From Nyssa sinensis (taxonomy: Eukaryota; Streptophyta; Magnoliopsida; Cornales; Nyssaceae), in contig CM018051.1 of assembly GCA_008638375.1 (NCBI GenBank), forward strand, positions 32,461,740 through 32,525,739: a stretch of 64,000 nt of DNA, given 5' to 3'. The notes below the pieces were generated by a model, which made no database searches, was not told where the DNA came from, and saw only the letters and a list, made by a program, of their open reading frames with translations. A program made the position numbers and the translations under genes. Shown here one piece after another: positions 1 to 11,185 of the stretch. Within the stretch, counting starts at the first letter, position 1. Each line of letters begins with the position of its first letter.

Positions 1-1259
1 AATATATACCTGCTGCACCACTTACATAGAAACACACACACACACATACACGTCCTGCACCGTTACACAACACACACATCGTCATCGCCCCAAACAGAGC
101 AGTTCACTGCTGTGCTGTCACCGCTACGCAAACACGTATATACACAATACCTGCTGCGGCCTTTCTTTTTCCCTCAATCCAAACCTCAACAAATCAAGCC
201 ATACAACTACACAATACGCAACAGGCGTAGTCCTTAAACCCACTGAACTGAACCAGCTAGCAGAACAGGGGCGATTCCTGTACAGCATCCCTCATTGCGG
301 TGCTCTGCACGGAGTTGAGAGATCAACTCGGTGATGACCCACTGATCCGACACCAAATTGACAAAGACTCCACCATTGTCAACCAAATCTACACAGCGAT
401 GGAAACTTCTGGACTGCCATATATACACGGCTCCAATCGGTTCCAGGAGCTTCCAATTCCTGCCGCGCCGTCTAGAATCCTCCACTGCACCGACCCTCTC
501 TTTCGGTTGATTCTTCTCTCGGCAACCCCCCCATCCATCTCTTACTCTCTCCAATTTTATTGGATGTCCACGCATCCGTATACTTCTGCTCACCGACTCT
601 CCTTCTCTAGAAGCTTCAAGCTTCTTTTCATGTCTCCTGCTTCTCTTCATATATTATAATATAACATAATAATATATAAATATATGTATATATATATATA
701 TATTGGCCCTTCAATTTCTCTCACGCACTTCCGTAGCTTCCAACGCTGCTACTGTTTCTTTTCTTTTTTTTTTCTATCTTTTCTTTCACCGACCTCCTTA
801 TTTTAGTAGCTTCGGCTGCTATGTTAATTATATAAATCTATCACATTTATTTTCTTATTTTATTACAATTATATAAAATATAATTTTTATATATTTTATA
901 TATATATATATATATATTATTCCCATTCCAAAATATTAAATTAGGGAATGCCAACCAATTTGGCATAAAACCGGGGCTCAACATATATTTGACCAATATT
1001 GGGTCTCGTTTGTGTCTCATATTACATTTTATAATTAATGATTCGCGTTAGTTCTATTTATTCAATTCCAGCACTCGTTGCCTATTTTTTCCAAGCCTAC
1101 ATTATTTTCTAATGTTCTGGATTAAGTTTATATTTTCTAATAATTAATCTCGTCACGGTTTACTGTATTTCGAGCTATTTAAAATCATTAGCATCACGTA
1201 ACTTATATTTATTAGATCGGGGTGCAATCCCGATTGTGTCGAATTTTTGGGGTGTTACA
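1..1259 (-). mobile_element. Truncated LTR (Tekay-type), cut by window start
   Basis: The segment ends in GGGGTGTTACA at 1259, the same terminus as the complete LTR at 35801-41527. Its AC-rich, TA-rich and pyrimidine-rich interior resembles 14050-15100 of the solo LTR at 11186-15159. The other end lies before the window, so no target duplication can be checked; the expected right copy is TTTCC at 1260-1264. Orientation is inferred from the better-defined copies, in which this terminus is the start of the LTR on the minus strand. The ORFs here look like chance ORFs and match no protein I recognise. Confidence 0.55.
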
Positions 1260-2530
1260 TTTCCTCTTATTTCTCTATCCTATTCTTTCATGTTTTATTT
1301 GACATATTTTCTATATATTGTATGCACATGTTGGAATCACACGCACACACTGCTCCACTCTTTTTCTTTTACTTTTTGTTCAATTGCATGCATACATGTA
1401 TGCAATATATATAATTATTTAATGATATATATATATATGTCCGTGAAATTTCTAAAGGAAATTATTGAAGCAAAAAAAAAAATATTAAGGACATCTAAAT
1501 ATTACTCTATCACAAAAAAAAAATTACTCCCATTTTTCAGGTCTTTACAGTGTGTATACAACTATAGATATATGTATATAAATATACACAAGACCATTAC
1601 ACTTCTGATTGCCCCAACCACCAGGGTACCCCCCATTGCTTGTCGCAGTAGCTCTAATGAGTGTCCCTCTCTTTCCAATTCAGGTTTGCAATAAAGTTTG
1701 GTTGGTATTTTGTGTACATATATATATATATATTATACTAAAACACACACTAACTCATTCACTTACACACACATACTAGCACATACACTAGCTACAGTCT
1801 CCCTTCCTATCACTCCTATCAAATCAGCCCACTTGTGGCTGTATTTATGTATGCATGCATATGCACCTTTTTACATGGATTTTATATATATATATATATA
1901 TGCATACATATGCACACCATGTATGCCCACACACTTAACACCACACTTGAACACTCTCACACTCCCCCACAGTTCTGCACACATACACACATACATATTT
2001 ATATTATTTATATGCTACATATATCTATATCCAATTATTTTCATATATACCACCATGTATATATATATATATATACTTACACATACACATGCTTGGCCAT
2101 GTACATACTCACATTACACCTTAAATATGTGTATGTGTGTGTCATCATATAACTAATACTTAATTTCTTATATTAAATCAACTAATTATATTAAATTAAT
2201 TAATCATTCTCTTAAGTGTATAATATTTACACTACTTTTTCATAACTTCATAAAATGTGTCTTAGGTTCGACGGTCGACATAAAAACATATAATTACCAC
2301 GGAACTGACAGGTTGGTGATGACAACGAAAGTGATGTACAGTTGTCCTGAGTTTTCAAGACTCTTATGTTGGTGACTGCAACGAAAGTGATGTACAGTCG
2401 TCCTGGGTTTTCAGGACTTTTACAAAAAGCCCTCGTGTTGGGGTTGAAACCGACCTCGTTACTTAAGGCGTCGATTACTAATTTATAATCCATGACCTAA
2501 TGATCCCTATAATCAGGTCGGGGTGTTACA
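1260..2530 (-). mobile_element. End part of a second LTR, interrupted by the first
   Basis: This ends in TCGGGGTGTTACA at 2530, again the LTR-type terminus, and holds AC/TA-rich low-complexity DNA (about 1720-2150). It appears to be the older LTR into which the 1-1259 copy inserted. Within 2320-2430 a stretch of about 60 bp containing GTGATGTACAGT is present twice. No coding potential is evident. Confidence 0.4.
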
Positions 2531-3427
2531 GTTGCTGCATGCTTCAATGTTGGTTTGGATGGATTATGTCTATCTATTCTGAGAGAGGAGTTAGAAAGCA
2601 AGCTTGAAGATGGAAAATAAAGCATAAGTTGAAGTTTTAATAATCGATTAATTAATTACTCTATATCATTGTACTCCTTATTTTAAAAATCCCAACCATT
2701 ATAGAATCATTTAAAGCTCTTTACAAAAGCGTGTGGTTGCTACACGCCCTCTAATATTATTTAATAAGAATTTCTAATGTAAGAGTAAATGTGAGATAAG
2801 CTCCAAGTCCAAAGTCGACCTGGGGAGGGGAGGTGGTATCTCTACACACACACACACACACACACATAGATATATATATATATATACACACACACACGCA
2901 CACAAATAGTTAGATATATATACAAACACACACACACACACACACTAACGCGTTAGCAAAGAATCTGTTGCACCCAAGTTGAATACTAATGTTATTATTA
3001 ATAGTAACAAAACAAAACAAAACAACTTTTACTATATAAATTAGCCAGCATGCACCCAACTTGAATCCAATGTGACATCAGAACACAAAAATCTGTGCTC
3101 AATCTTCTAAATCCCATGCTTTACACTGTTGGTATATATCAAAAGTCACTGTTGGCATGCCCAGTGTGATGCCTCTCGGTTTTGTTCTGTCTGTCGAGTT
3201 ATTTGTTATAATGAGGCTGGGAATCAACCAGACAAATTACCAAAAAGACATCATTTTTATTCCATCTATGCATATGGAATAACAATGACATGGAATAACA
3301 ATGACATGAAGTTAAATTCAATTTCATTGAGGAATAATCCTCGAGATTATAGAACAAAACAGAATGTCTTCTAGTAAGTTTCAGATAATCCTCGAGATCA
3401 TTTTTACTCCATCTATTCTTAATTTAT
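2531..3427. other. Unassigned AT-rich DNA with an AC/TA microsatellite
   Basis: I see no gene or recognisable element. The stretch holds a compound (AC)n/(TA)n microsatellite at 2843-2945 and two loosely similar GCACCCAA-TTGAAT segments near 2970 and 3052. The 81-codon ORF at 3129-3374 has no recognisable motif. Confidence 0.5.
2843..2945. repeat. Compound (AC)n-(TA)n microsatellite
   Basis: Alternating runs of AC and TA dinucleotides are directly visible across about 100 bp. Confidence 0.9.
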
Positions 3428-3436
3428 TTTTACTTT

Positions 3437-3518
3437 GGGATAATTACACCTACATCCCTTGAGGTTTCTGACAATTGCAGAAACCTTCCCTATACTTTCT
3501 GAAATAACACTGTCCCCC
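3437..3518 (+). repeat. Left terminal inverted repeat of the MULE
   Basis: It pairs with 5108-5189 over about 80 bp with scattered mismatches. The outermost bases are GGGATAATTACAC against GGGTAAATTACAC. Confidence 0.85.
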
Positions 3519-3696
3519 TTCTGGTTCATGTGTCAGTAACATTTTGCCCCCTTATGTCAACTACCGTTAATCACAGTGACGAAAATTAATGACATAAGCA
3601 TAATTTTTTTTGAAAATACCAATTTTACCTTTACAAATATTACAAAGACAAGATTACCCTGATGTTATTATGCTTGCTAACGTGCGCCGACCTTTT

Positions 3697-3940
3697 ACCA
3701 TCCACCCTGATGACCCAAACAAGAACCTCCAAATCTGAACTAAAACCACCTTTGCCAACCCCTGCTCCAGATCTCTCTTAAGGGCTTAATCTCCCCTTAC
3801 ATCTCCAACTACACCAACCTCCAAGCCCTCAACCTCTCCTTTAACGCCCTCACCGGAACCTCTCGTCCAACTGCCTCTCCGGCGACATCCCCCAACAGCT
3901 CGCCCTTTGCGCCTACCTCAACGTCATAGATCTCCATGAC
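3697..3940 (+). pseudogene. Captured LRR receptor-like protein fragment (RLP44-like)
   Basis: Three conceptual stretches read as parts of one LRR protein: DDPNKNLQ (stop) TKTTFANPCS from about 3709, then [19 protein letters not shown], then [19 protein letters not shown] ending at 3934. They match in order the N-terminal cap region, an LRR and a later LRR of small LRR receptor-like proteins. The string [16 protein letters not shown] is, from memory, close to RLP44, a cell-surface receptor-like protein linked to brassinosteroid signalling; I cannot run a search to confirm. The copy is non-functional: it has a stop where a Trp is expected (TGG to TGA) and missing sequence between the blocks. 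It lies wholly inside the MULE and so was probably acquired by it. Confidence 0.7.
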
Positions 3941-5107
3941 CTTCTCCAATATATATTCTCTTTCTAGTTCAGTGTAGAAGAAGATTGACTTTCAAGCATC
4001 TCACCCCTCCCTACTCGTCAGAATCAAAGGCCCTAAAGTGGCTGAAAACGGGCATAGCACGAAAGTTCCGATAGATCATATTGGACGAAAAAGACAGATC
4101 GGGCTAATGAGAATACTCTAGATCTAAGACCCTAAAACAACCGAAATGGAGCTGTCTTTGCCAAGAGTTGGGATTAATTAAAGCAAACCCTAGATCTAGT
4201 TCGAGTTCTTTGTGAGTGGTTTGAGAATGATTAGATCTGCATATACAGTGACGACACATATATCAAAATCAACACCACCGCCAAAGGCTTCATCACCACC
4301 AGTGCTATACACATCGTCGCTGCTCTATGAACCCATCACCGCAGTGTCACCGATCATCGCACTCCTCCGATCATCGCCCCCCACCGCTAACAGTGTCAAT
4401 TGTTTTCGTTACTATTGATTTGGTTAGGGATTTTTGGCTTAGGAGTTGTTCTCAATATTGTCCATTGTTGGGATCAGACTGGGAAGTGGGTTCTTGAGCT
4501 TGGTTCTGAGTTTCACAGTTGTGTGAATGCGGTTGAGAGTCACTGAACAGAAAATGGCTAATGAGGAAGGCAAAATTAGATGCCTGATTGTTGAACTCAT
4601 AACTTAAAATGTTTGCAAATTCAAGGTATGCTTTGTTTGGATATATGATAATTAAATGGGATTTTTGATCAATTGTTGTGTCTTTTACAGTTTTACTGAC
4701 ATTTGAAAATTTTCTTTCTTCTCTCCCTTTCTGTTGATGCCCGTTTTTGGTTCTTTTTGGTGGGTCTGTGATCTTTGATTTGTGATGTACCAAAGATCAT
4801 TTCTCTTACCTACACCTGCTTCAATGGTGATGGTCAACAGTAGCGTGTGTGTATGTGTGTGATAGAGAGAGAGGAGAGGAAGGGTTAAGAGAGAGATGGA
4901 TTTTTGAGTTTGACAGAAAATAGGTTTAACAGAGAGGAAAATGGAGAATTTAAGGTAGGGAAATGGGTTTGACAGAGAGAGAGAGAGGAAAATGGAGAAT
5001 TTAGTGCAGAAAAATAGGTGATAGTGAAGATGGGTTTATTAATATATAAGGGTATATTGGTAATTGACTTAATTCTGTTAGCACTGTTTGTCCGACCAAA
5101 TTGACAG

Positions 5108-5189
5108 GAGGGACAGTGTTATTTCAAAAAATATAGGGGAGGTTTTTGTAATTGTCAGAAACCTGAAGGGAGGTAAGTGTAATTTACCC
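5108..5189 (-). repeat. Right terminal inverted repeat of the MULE
   Basis: This is the reverse complement of the left terminal repeat, with the 9-bp duplication TTTTACTTT directly outside it. Confidence 0.85.
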
Positions 5190-5198
5190 TTTTACTTT

Positions 5199-5719
5199 TT
5201 TAATGTATTGTATTAGTTTTTAATGAAATTTTATTTATTTTCTAATGTATTTTAATTTAAAATTTCTTGATTATCTCATGGAGTTTTAACCCAAAAAAAG
5301 TGATAAATTAAACTTTTCTGACAATGATTCTTCCCTTTAACCTTTTTACAAACAACAACATTACACAATTCATCTAACATCCAAATCTGTAACAACAACA
5401 TCACACAATTCATCCAACATCCAAAATCTGAAGAAAAAAAAAAAAAATTGTTCAAATACATCTAAGTCTATAACAAATCAGTAGCATCAAACAAATCAGT
5501 TACCGTCTTGTAGGAAAAATCCTCATTGCCGTTGCTGAATATCCTGTCCCTCGCCGTCCCTCGCCATTGCCGTTTCCCAAAATGCTGTCCGCCGCCATCA
5601 GAACCTAGCGTGGGGAGTGAAAGTGAAACAGACAGAGAGAGAGAGAGAGAAAATAAGGCTCCAAACAAGAGAAAAAGAAGAGAAAAAAGGTCGCGGTTCT
5701 GGTATATGTGGGGGACCTT
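5199..5719. other. Unassigned DNA, short tandem duplication
   Basis: No gene is recognised. A unit of about 40 bp containing ACACAATTCATC and AACATCCAAA is present twice in tandem at about 5350-5430. A GAGAGA run lies near 5633-5652. This stretch may belong to the body of the CACTA-like element whose end follows, but its other terminus was not found. Confidence 0.4.
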
Positions 5720-6033
5720 CTAGTGACGCCCAGTGCGTGTAGCTAAAATGCCCATAAGCGTCGCAAATAGTTCACCAACACGACATCGTTGCAATTACAC
5801 AAATATTAGAGACGCCCATTGAGCGTCGCTAACTTTGGGTGACGCACTGTGCGTCGCTAATAGTTGGTTGTCCGTCGCTAATTGATTAGTGCCTTTTTTT
5901 CATGCAGAAAAGGCTTTTTTTTTGTTGCTTTTAACGATGCTGATGGTGTACGTCGCTAATAGTGGCTTTTGGCGACGTATACCTTGCGTCGCAAATAACG
6001 GGCGTCGTAAAAAATTAGTTTTTTTTGTAGTGA
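5720..6033. mobile_element. CACTA-type transposon end with subterminal repeats
   Basis: The segment ends in TTTTTTTTGTAGTG, which on the other strand is CACTACAAAAAAAA, the form of a CACTA (En/Spm) terminus. Just inside it the decamer GCGTCGCTAA and close variants recur about seven times (5756 to 6005), several in inverted pairs such as GACGCACTGTGCGTC. Dense subterminal repeats of this kind are the transposase-binding sites of CACTA elements. No matching CACTAC end was found upstream, so the element is truncated or its left end has decayed. No transposase is encoded here. Confidence 0.65.
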
Positions 6034-7013
6034 TCATATTACAGATGAGACTCCCAGTACTTAAGACTTGATGAAGTCTTGAAGAGCAGATGAGAAATGG
6101 ACCACAGAGGATATTTGGCCATTGGGGCATATTTTGAGTTGTGTAAGGGCATAAGCTCTAAGCCATATGAAATAAACTTGTAAAAATTTTGTATATTATG
6201 AAAACAATGAGCAAGACCTTATATTTGTAATGAACATGAAGTTTGTAACAATTAAATTTCAAGTATATGAGTACATATGGTGGATTGTATATTTAAAGGA
6301 TGTATGTTTAATTTCTATGAAATTGTGGCTATCGAGTGAGGATGGAATGTATAAATCCTTATTTATATGAAGTATTACAAATATTAGGTGGGAAAAGACT
6401 TAGAAAACAAAGGGGACTATGTTAAAATTTTATGAAATTAAAAGATTTGTTAGGTGTGTAAAACACCCTTTAAATAGGTGGGAAAGGTGTCAAAAAGGGG
6501 GGGTTTAAAAACCTTGAAGAAATGGGCTAAAAATGGGAAAAAAGTAGCTTGCAAAACTTTGGAAAACAGAGAAAATTGGCTGTTGGACAGTGAAATTCAG
6601 CGGCAGTCAGCTGCAGTGATTCTGCAGGAAAAATTAGACCAGCCAGCCCCCTGTCACAGCCCAGCCCACACCCGCGCGCCCTGCGCGCACCCCGCGCGCT
6701 GCTTGCCTACCAGCGCCCTGCGCCCATCCGCTTGCTGCTTGATAGCTATGGCACTAACCTTGACAGCCCCTTAACACCAGCCCTTAGCCATCCTTTTAGG
6801 CCATGTTTGGCCACTGTCATGGGCCATGTTCAGCCACTTCCTTAGACCAATTTTGGTAGACCTTTTGACTTATTCTTGGCCTATGCTTTAGGGAAATTGG
6901 GACCCATTTGGGCCATCATTCCAAGGCATGTTTAGAGATATTTTTGGGCTATTTTGGAGACCATCCTTGAACATTACTTAGACCTATTTTGAACAGTGAT
7001 TTGGGAGATATTT
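6034..7013 (+). mobile_element. Left part of an older LTR split by the Tekay element
   Basis: Removing the Tekay insertion joins this segment to 26243-26408, which ends TTCGGGACGTGACA, an LTR-type terminus. A TATA-like TTTAAATAGG (about 6470) and a GC-rich block rich in GCGC (6660-6730) suit an LTR promoter and leader. The left boundary of the LTR was not found. The ORF at 6478-6774 matches nothing I recognise. Confidence 0.4.
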
Positions 7014-8704
7014 TGTCACGCCCTGAATTCCAGCGAACCCAAGGCGCGACTGCCGAGACAATAAATAAAATAAAATAAAGGACAACTTAAACAAATTTAA
7101 CCAAGCATGCATCCATTACCATCAATACATCAAAATAACAAGAATTACATCTCATGAATCCATTGTTCACACGTCATTTGGGCTTAAGCCCTTACACATT
7201 AAAATATGCCTCCAAGGGCCAAAATTACTCCGAGTGCAGTCTCCTATCAAGATGTCACCAAATCTCAGGTAGCGAGGGGCATCCTCATCTGTAATATGGT
7301 GTCCCACGAATGGGTCAGCTCAACTGCTGGTATGATAGAGTACTAATGGAAGAAACAAAATTAAGGACGTGGCATGTGCAAGTGTACATTTATCTCTACA
7401 TGTCATGCAATGTCATCCATGCAATACATGATCAATATGCATGACGCACCCATGCAAACTCTATGCCACAACCATGTCTCACTTTACGGTCTTTCCCTGA
7501 AGGCCTGAGTCACCTTGTTCTCACTTTACGGTCCGTCCCTGCTGGCATGAGTACCATGGCCGATTTTGGGTTTGTCACCACAAGATCTGTACCCTCATAA
7601 TACATAGCACCACGTGCTCAACTCACACTATGCTTCAAGGAATCACACTATGCCAATATGCCCAGATTCCACCATGCAATGATATGATCTTAACGAAACA
7701 ATTTATCAATACATGAAGCATGCTTTAAGTTATGCATATTCTACTTAAAGCAATAATCAAATCAAACAACTCAGTCCACAAGTCCACATATCATGAACAA
7801 TCCATCTGATCACATGCTTGGTTTTCACATTCATCATCGTAACAATTCCATTAAATCACACACCATGATAACACATAGAATACACATATAGTCATGGCTC
7901 ACATCTATCGTTCAATCAAATATTCAGGAAGACAATAAGAAACACATAGGCATAGAACCAATCAACAATATAGCAATTACTCCTAAACTCAATTCTAATT
8001 CTTACTTAGCAAAATACCATACCTGATGGGTTGATCTCAACCCTAAGATGTAGTGCTCGCTGAGTGGTGGAACTAACAATGATGATGCAGGAGATCAAAC
8101 CTCATTCTCCTTGCCTTTTGATGTCCCTAAAATTACACAATATAATTTAGTCTATCTCTATTTGAATTACGTTATTCATCAAATTTCATGTCTTTATTTC
8201 ATTAGTTTCTATTTTGCTAAATTAAGTCCAACCATTGGGTCCGAAGCGTCGAAGAGAATAGGTTTGCGCTTTCGCGGAATTCAATTTGGACTTTCGGGTT
8301 AAAAAGGGCAAAGCTTGTCATTTTGCACTTTTACGGGTTCTCATTTCCCGAGACCTCTCCTCATAAATCGGACTCCACAGTTGAGTCCGAAATATTCGAG
8401 ATAATAAGATTTTACTATTTGTTTATTTAAATCGGGTTTTGTTTGACTGTGTTTTGACTTAGGAGAATTTTGGTAATTTTAAAGGGTTCCACGGGTCTTT
8501 TACTTTTTGGGACCTCGTATCGCGTCACAGACCTCACCGTTGGTCTTAATAGGTCCAAAATAGTTAGAAAATATATAAGGCTTGTCTCATTTGGGCGTCG
8601 GACCATTTTAGAGCATTTAATTTAATGAAATATATTTAACACATAAAACAGAATAAGTATAATATATATATATATTAAATGCACAAGGGGACACGGGATT
8701 GTCT

Positions 8705-8785
8705 TGTCCGAACGGTTCACGCGCCTTAGCCCCACGCGCTTCACCTTGGTTCGAATCTCGGCAGGCTCACTCCCCCACCCTTTTT
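8705..8785 (+). other. tRNA-like (Pol III A/B box) block in the left LTR
   Basis: An A-box-like TGTCCGAACGG (8705-8715) is followed 32 bp later by the B-box-like GGTTCGAATCT (8748-8758) and then a TTTTT run (8781-8785). This resembles the head of a tRNA-derived SINE. It lies antisense to LTR transcription. It is not a functional tRNA gene: I see no cloverleaf that closes properly. Confidence 0.4.
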
Positions 8786-9981
8786 CCTTTTTTTCTTTCT
8801 TTTCTTTTATTTTCATTCTTCCTCAATATGGTTGGGCCAATCAGGCCCAATCTCCTTTTTAAAATTAATCAGGCCCAAAGGCCATTTAAACTTAAAACAA
8901 CTCAACAGCCCAACTCCACTTTTTTTTTTTAAAATTAAACAAACCCAACCCAATGCTCAATTTAAAACATACCCAAGCCCATTTCACAGAACAGGCCCAA
9001 ACGGCCATGGCCCCAATGGACCCCCTGCGCCCCTGAGCTTCCGGCCACTGCCGGTTGTCTTCCTCGGTCGAATTCCGGTCATCTTGCTGAAAAACGGTGA
9101 CTTTTCTCCCTCCATTTCTCTCATGTTTTATGTCCAAATTTTATCATTTTTATACCAAAATAATTCTGGAACCTTAAGCAATAATTTAGAATGTATTTCA
9201 GTCTTAAACTCACTAGTTTCACTGACACCCATCCCTAAATCCGACCATGCATGCCAGTTTTCCGGCGAGGCTTATTTTCAGTGATTTCATCACTGTTTTG
9301 GACTATTTATTTTTCTAAAAGTTCCCTTCATCTCGCTCCAAAAATCCATATATGGTTTTAATAAGGTTTTAACGCCTAAAACACTAAGATCCGAGCTTCA
9401 AGGTGGCCGTCCATGGGGGTCCCTTCACGGTTAGGCGGTCTGGGTTTGGTTTAGGCTTGGTTTTCACACCTCAGTTAAGCCTCATACATTCTAGATGCCA
9501 TGCATGCATTTAAGAAATTTAAACAATACATATATACACATATATTCTAGAGAGAGAAATACAAATGGGTTAGTGATGTTTCACCTCCAACTGGTGCTTC
9601 CTCTCTCTCTTGCTTGCTTCTAGCTTCTTTCCAATGATTCCAAGGTGAGTGAGGGCTGTCTGTAACCCCTTTTCCTCTTCCTTCTCTTTCTTTCTTCACT
9701 TTCTCTCTCTACACTACTCTCTCTCTCTACCCGAACTCACTTCTGTTTCTCTTTTCTCTCTAACCAAAATGAACCCTTATGTATATACACTCTCCCTCTC
9801 ACCTTCCAGGCCAGCTACAGCCCTTCCCTACCCTTCTCAAATCCAACGAACACTTCCAATGCACACCTAGAGACACACATACATCATTTCATGCAGTCTG
9901 CTACAGCCTCCTATTTCTCTCTCTTCCTACTCTCTTTTCTGATCTGCCCCTTCTGTTCCAGCCACTTTCTTCCATCACAAG

Positions 9982-10006
9982 CAACTTTGCATAAAATGCA
10001 AAGTTG
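9982..10006. repeat. Short perfect inverted repeat in the left LTR
   Basis: The arms CAACTTTGCAT and ATGCAAAGTTG are separated by three A. The same structure occurs at 25948, 42011, 52535 and 63720 in other LTRs (see findings). Confidence 0.9.
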
Positions 10007-10258
10007 ACTTGTTTTATATATGTATATATATATATATATATTATATCACCCCCCACTTGCAGATTTGTTGCACGTACTCCATTCCACACACATACATACA
10101 ATACACTACATCACACATACATGCATACTTATACACATTTTAATTAATTAATAATAAGAATGACACTAATAATTATAATAATAATGATAATAATAATAAT
10201 AGTAATAATAAAAATAATAAAATTTTGTTCTTAAAAAAAAAAATTTCATGTCATTACA

Positions 10259-11180
10259 TCATTCCCTCCTTAAAGAAATTTCATCCCGAAATTTAAAATA
10301 ACATAAAATAAAGCAAGATACAACACTGATCAAACAACTCAGGGTACCTAACTCGGACCTCGGCCTCACCCTCCCAAGTAGCCTCCTCGACCCCATGATG
10401 GTTCCAACGAACCTTGACCAAAGGGATGGTCCTGCCTTGCAAAACCTGGTCCCTAGAGTCCAATATCTCCACCGGTCTCTGCTCATAAGAAGCGTCCCCC
10501 TCTAACTGAAGATCTACTCAATCGAGTACATGTGAGGGGTCAGGCTCGTACTTCTTCAACATAGATACATGGAAGACATCATGAACCCAGATAGCTGTGG
10601 CGGTAATGCCAGCTTATAGGCCACCTCACCAACCCTCCCGAGGATCTCAAATGGGCCTATAAACCGCGGCGACAGCTTCCCACTGCGCCCAAACCTCCTC
10701 AATCCTCGCCGTGGAGACACCTTGAGGAACACACGGTCCCCAACGCTGAATGACAGTGGTCGTCGCCGCCTATCTGCATAACTCTTCTAGCGACTCTGAA
10801 CTGTCAGCAGACGCTGCCTGATCACCTGTATCTTGTCCGTGGTCTCACGGACTATGTCGGGCCCCAAAACGGCTGTCTCTCCCACCTTAGTCCAACACAC
10901 TAGTGAACGGCACGGTCTGCCATATAGTGCCTCGAATGGTGCCATCTCGATGCTGGACTGATAGCTGTTGTTGTAGGCAAACTCGACCAAGGCAAGATGA
11001 TCCTCCCAGCTACCTTTAAATTCCATGACACAGGCCCTAAGCATATCCTCAAGGATCTGAATGGTATGCTCGGACTGGTCATCGGTCTGTGGGTGAAAGG
11101 CAGTACTAAACTGTAGCTAGGTTCCCAAGGCTGTCTGGAGGCTCTGCCAGAACTGTGCAGTGAAACGTGGGTCTTTGTCA
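10259..11180 (-). pseudogene. Tekay integrase C-terminus and chromodomain (decayed)
   Basis: From the high-coordinate end the minus strand encodes the integrase segment around the third catalytic residue. It reads HPQTDDQSEHTIQ, where the family usually has TDGQSER, and is followed by a stretch such as YNNSYQSSIEMAPFEALYGR. Next come the GPFEILGRVGEVAYKLALP segment (about 10600-10650) and a chromodomain-like part with VEILDSRDQVLQG and WNHHGVEEATWEGEAEVR (about 10360-10470). Chromodomains steer such integrases to marked chromatin. Stops at 10787-10789 (an expected CAG read as TAG) and 10518-10520 (TGG read as TGA), plus a 1-bp deletion near 10610, break the frame. The rest of the integrase lies beyond the nested LTR, at 15165 onward. 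Confidence 0.85.
10261..10275 (-). promoter_or_regulatory. Polypurine tract of the Tekay element
   Basis: The minus strand reads AAGGAGGGAATGA directly before the 3' LTR start TGTAATGACATG. A purine run at this position primes plus-strand DNA synthesis. Confidence 0.8.
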
Positions 11181-11185
11181 GAAAC

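Larger units (their letters stand above)
3437..5189. mobile_element. Pack-MULE: non-autonomous Mutator-like element
   Basis: The 1753-bp element is bounded by long terminal inverted repeats of about 80 bp. The left end begins GGGATAATTACACCTAC and the right end reads, on the other strand, GGGTAAATTACACTTACC. Both continue through the shared stretches AGGTTTCTGACAATT and AAATAACACTGTCCC. It is flanked by a perfect 9-bp duplication, TTTTACTTT (3428-3436 and 5190-5198), the length made by Mutator-family transposases. There is no transposase ORF, so it would depend on an autonomous MULE elsewhere. The interior carries a piece of an LRR-protein gene (separate entry). Near 4860-4990 it has GA-rich repeats, and the motif GGTTTGACAGAGAG or close variants occurs more than once. 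Confidence 0.9.
7014..10258 (-). repeat. Left LTR (3' LTR) of the Tekay element
   Basis: It reads TGTCACGCCC...GTCATTACA on the plus strand. In transcription sense (minus) it begins TGTAATGACATG. It contains the three-unit core module (about 8231-8600), a tRNA-like block (8705-8785), TA and AAT microsatellites and a short perfect inverted repeat (9982-10006). Confidence 0.93.

Noticed and set aside
2230..2240. Possible CACTAC left end for the CACTA element
   Set aside because: The CACTACTTTTTC match is short, lies inside an LTR tail and is not followed by GCGTCGCTAA-type subterminal repeats.
8705..8785. A functional tRNA gene
   Set aside because: A and B boxes are present, but I could not find a closing acceptor stem or a regular anticodon arm, so I kept it only as a tRNA-like block.
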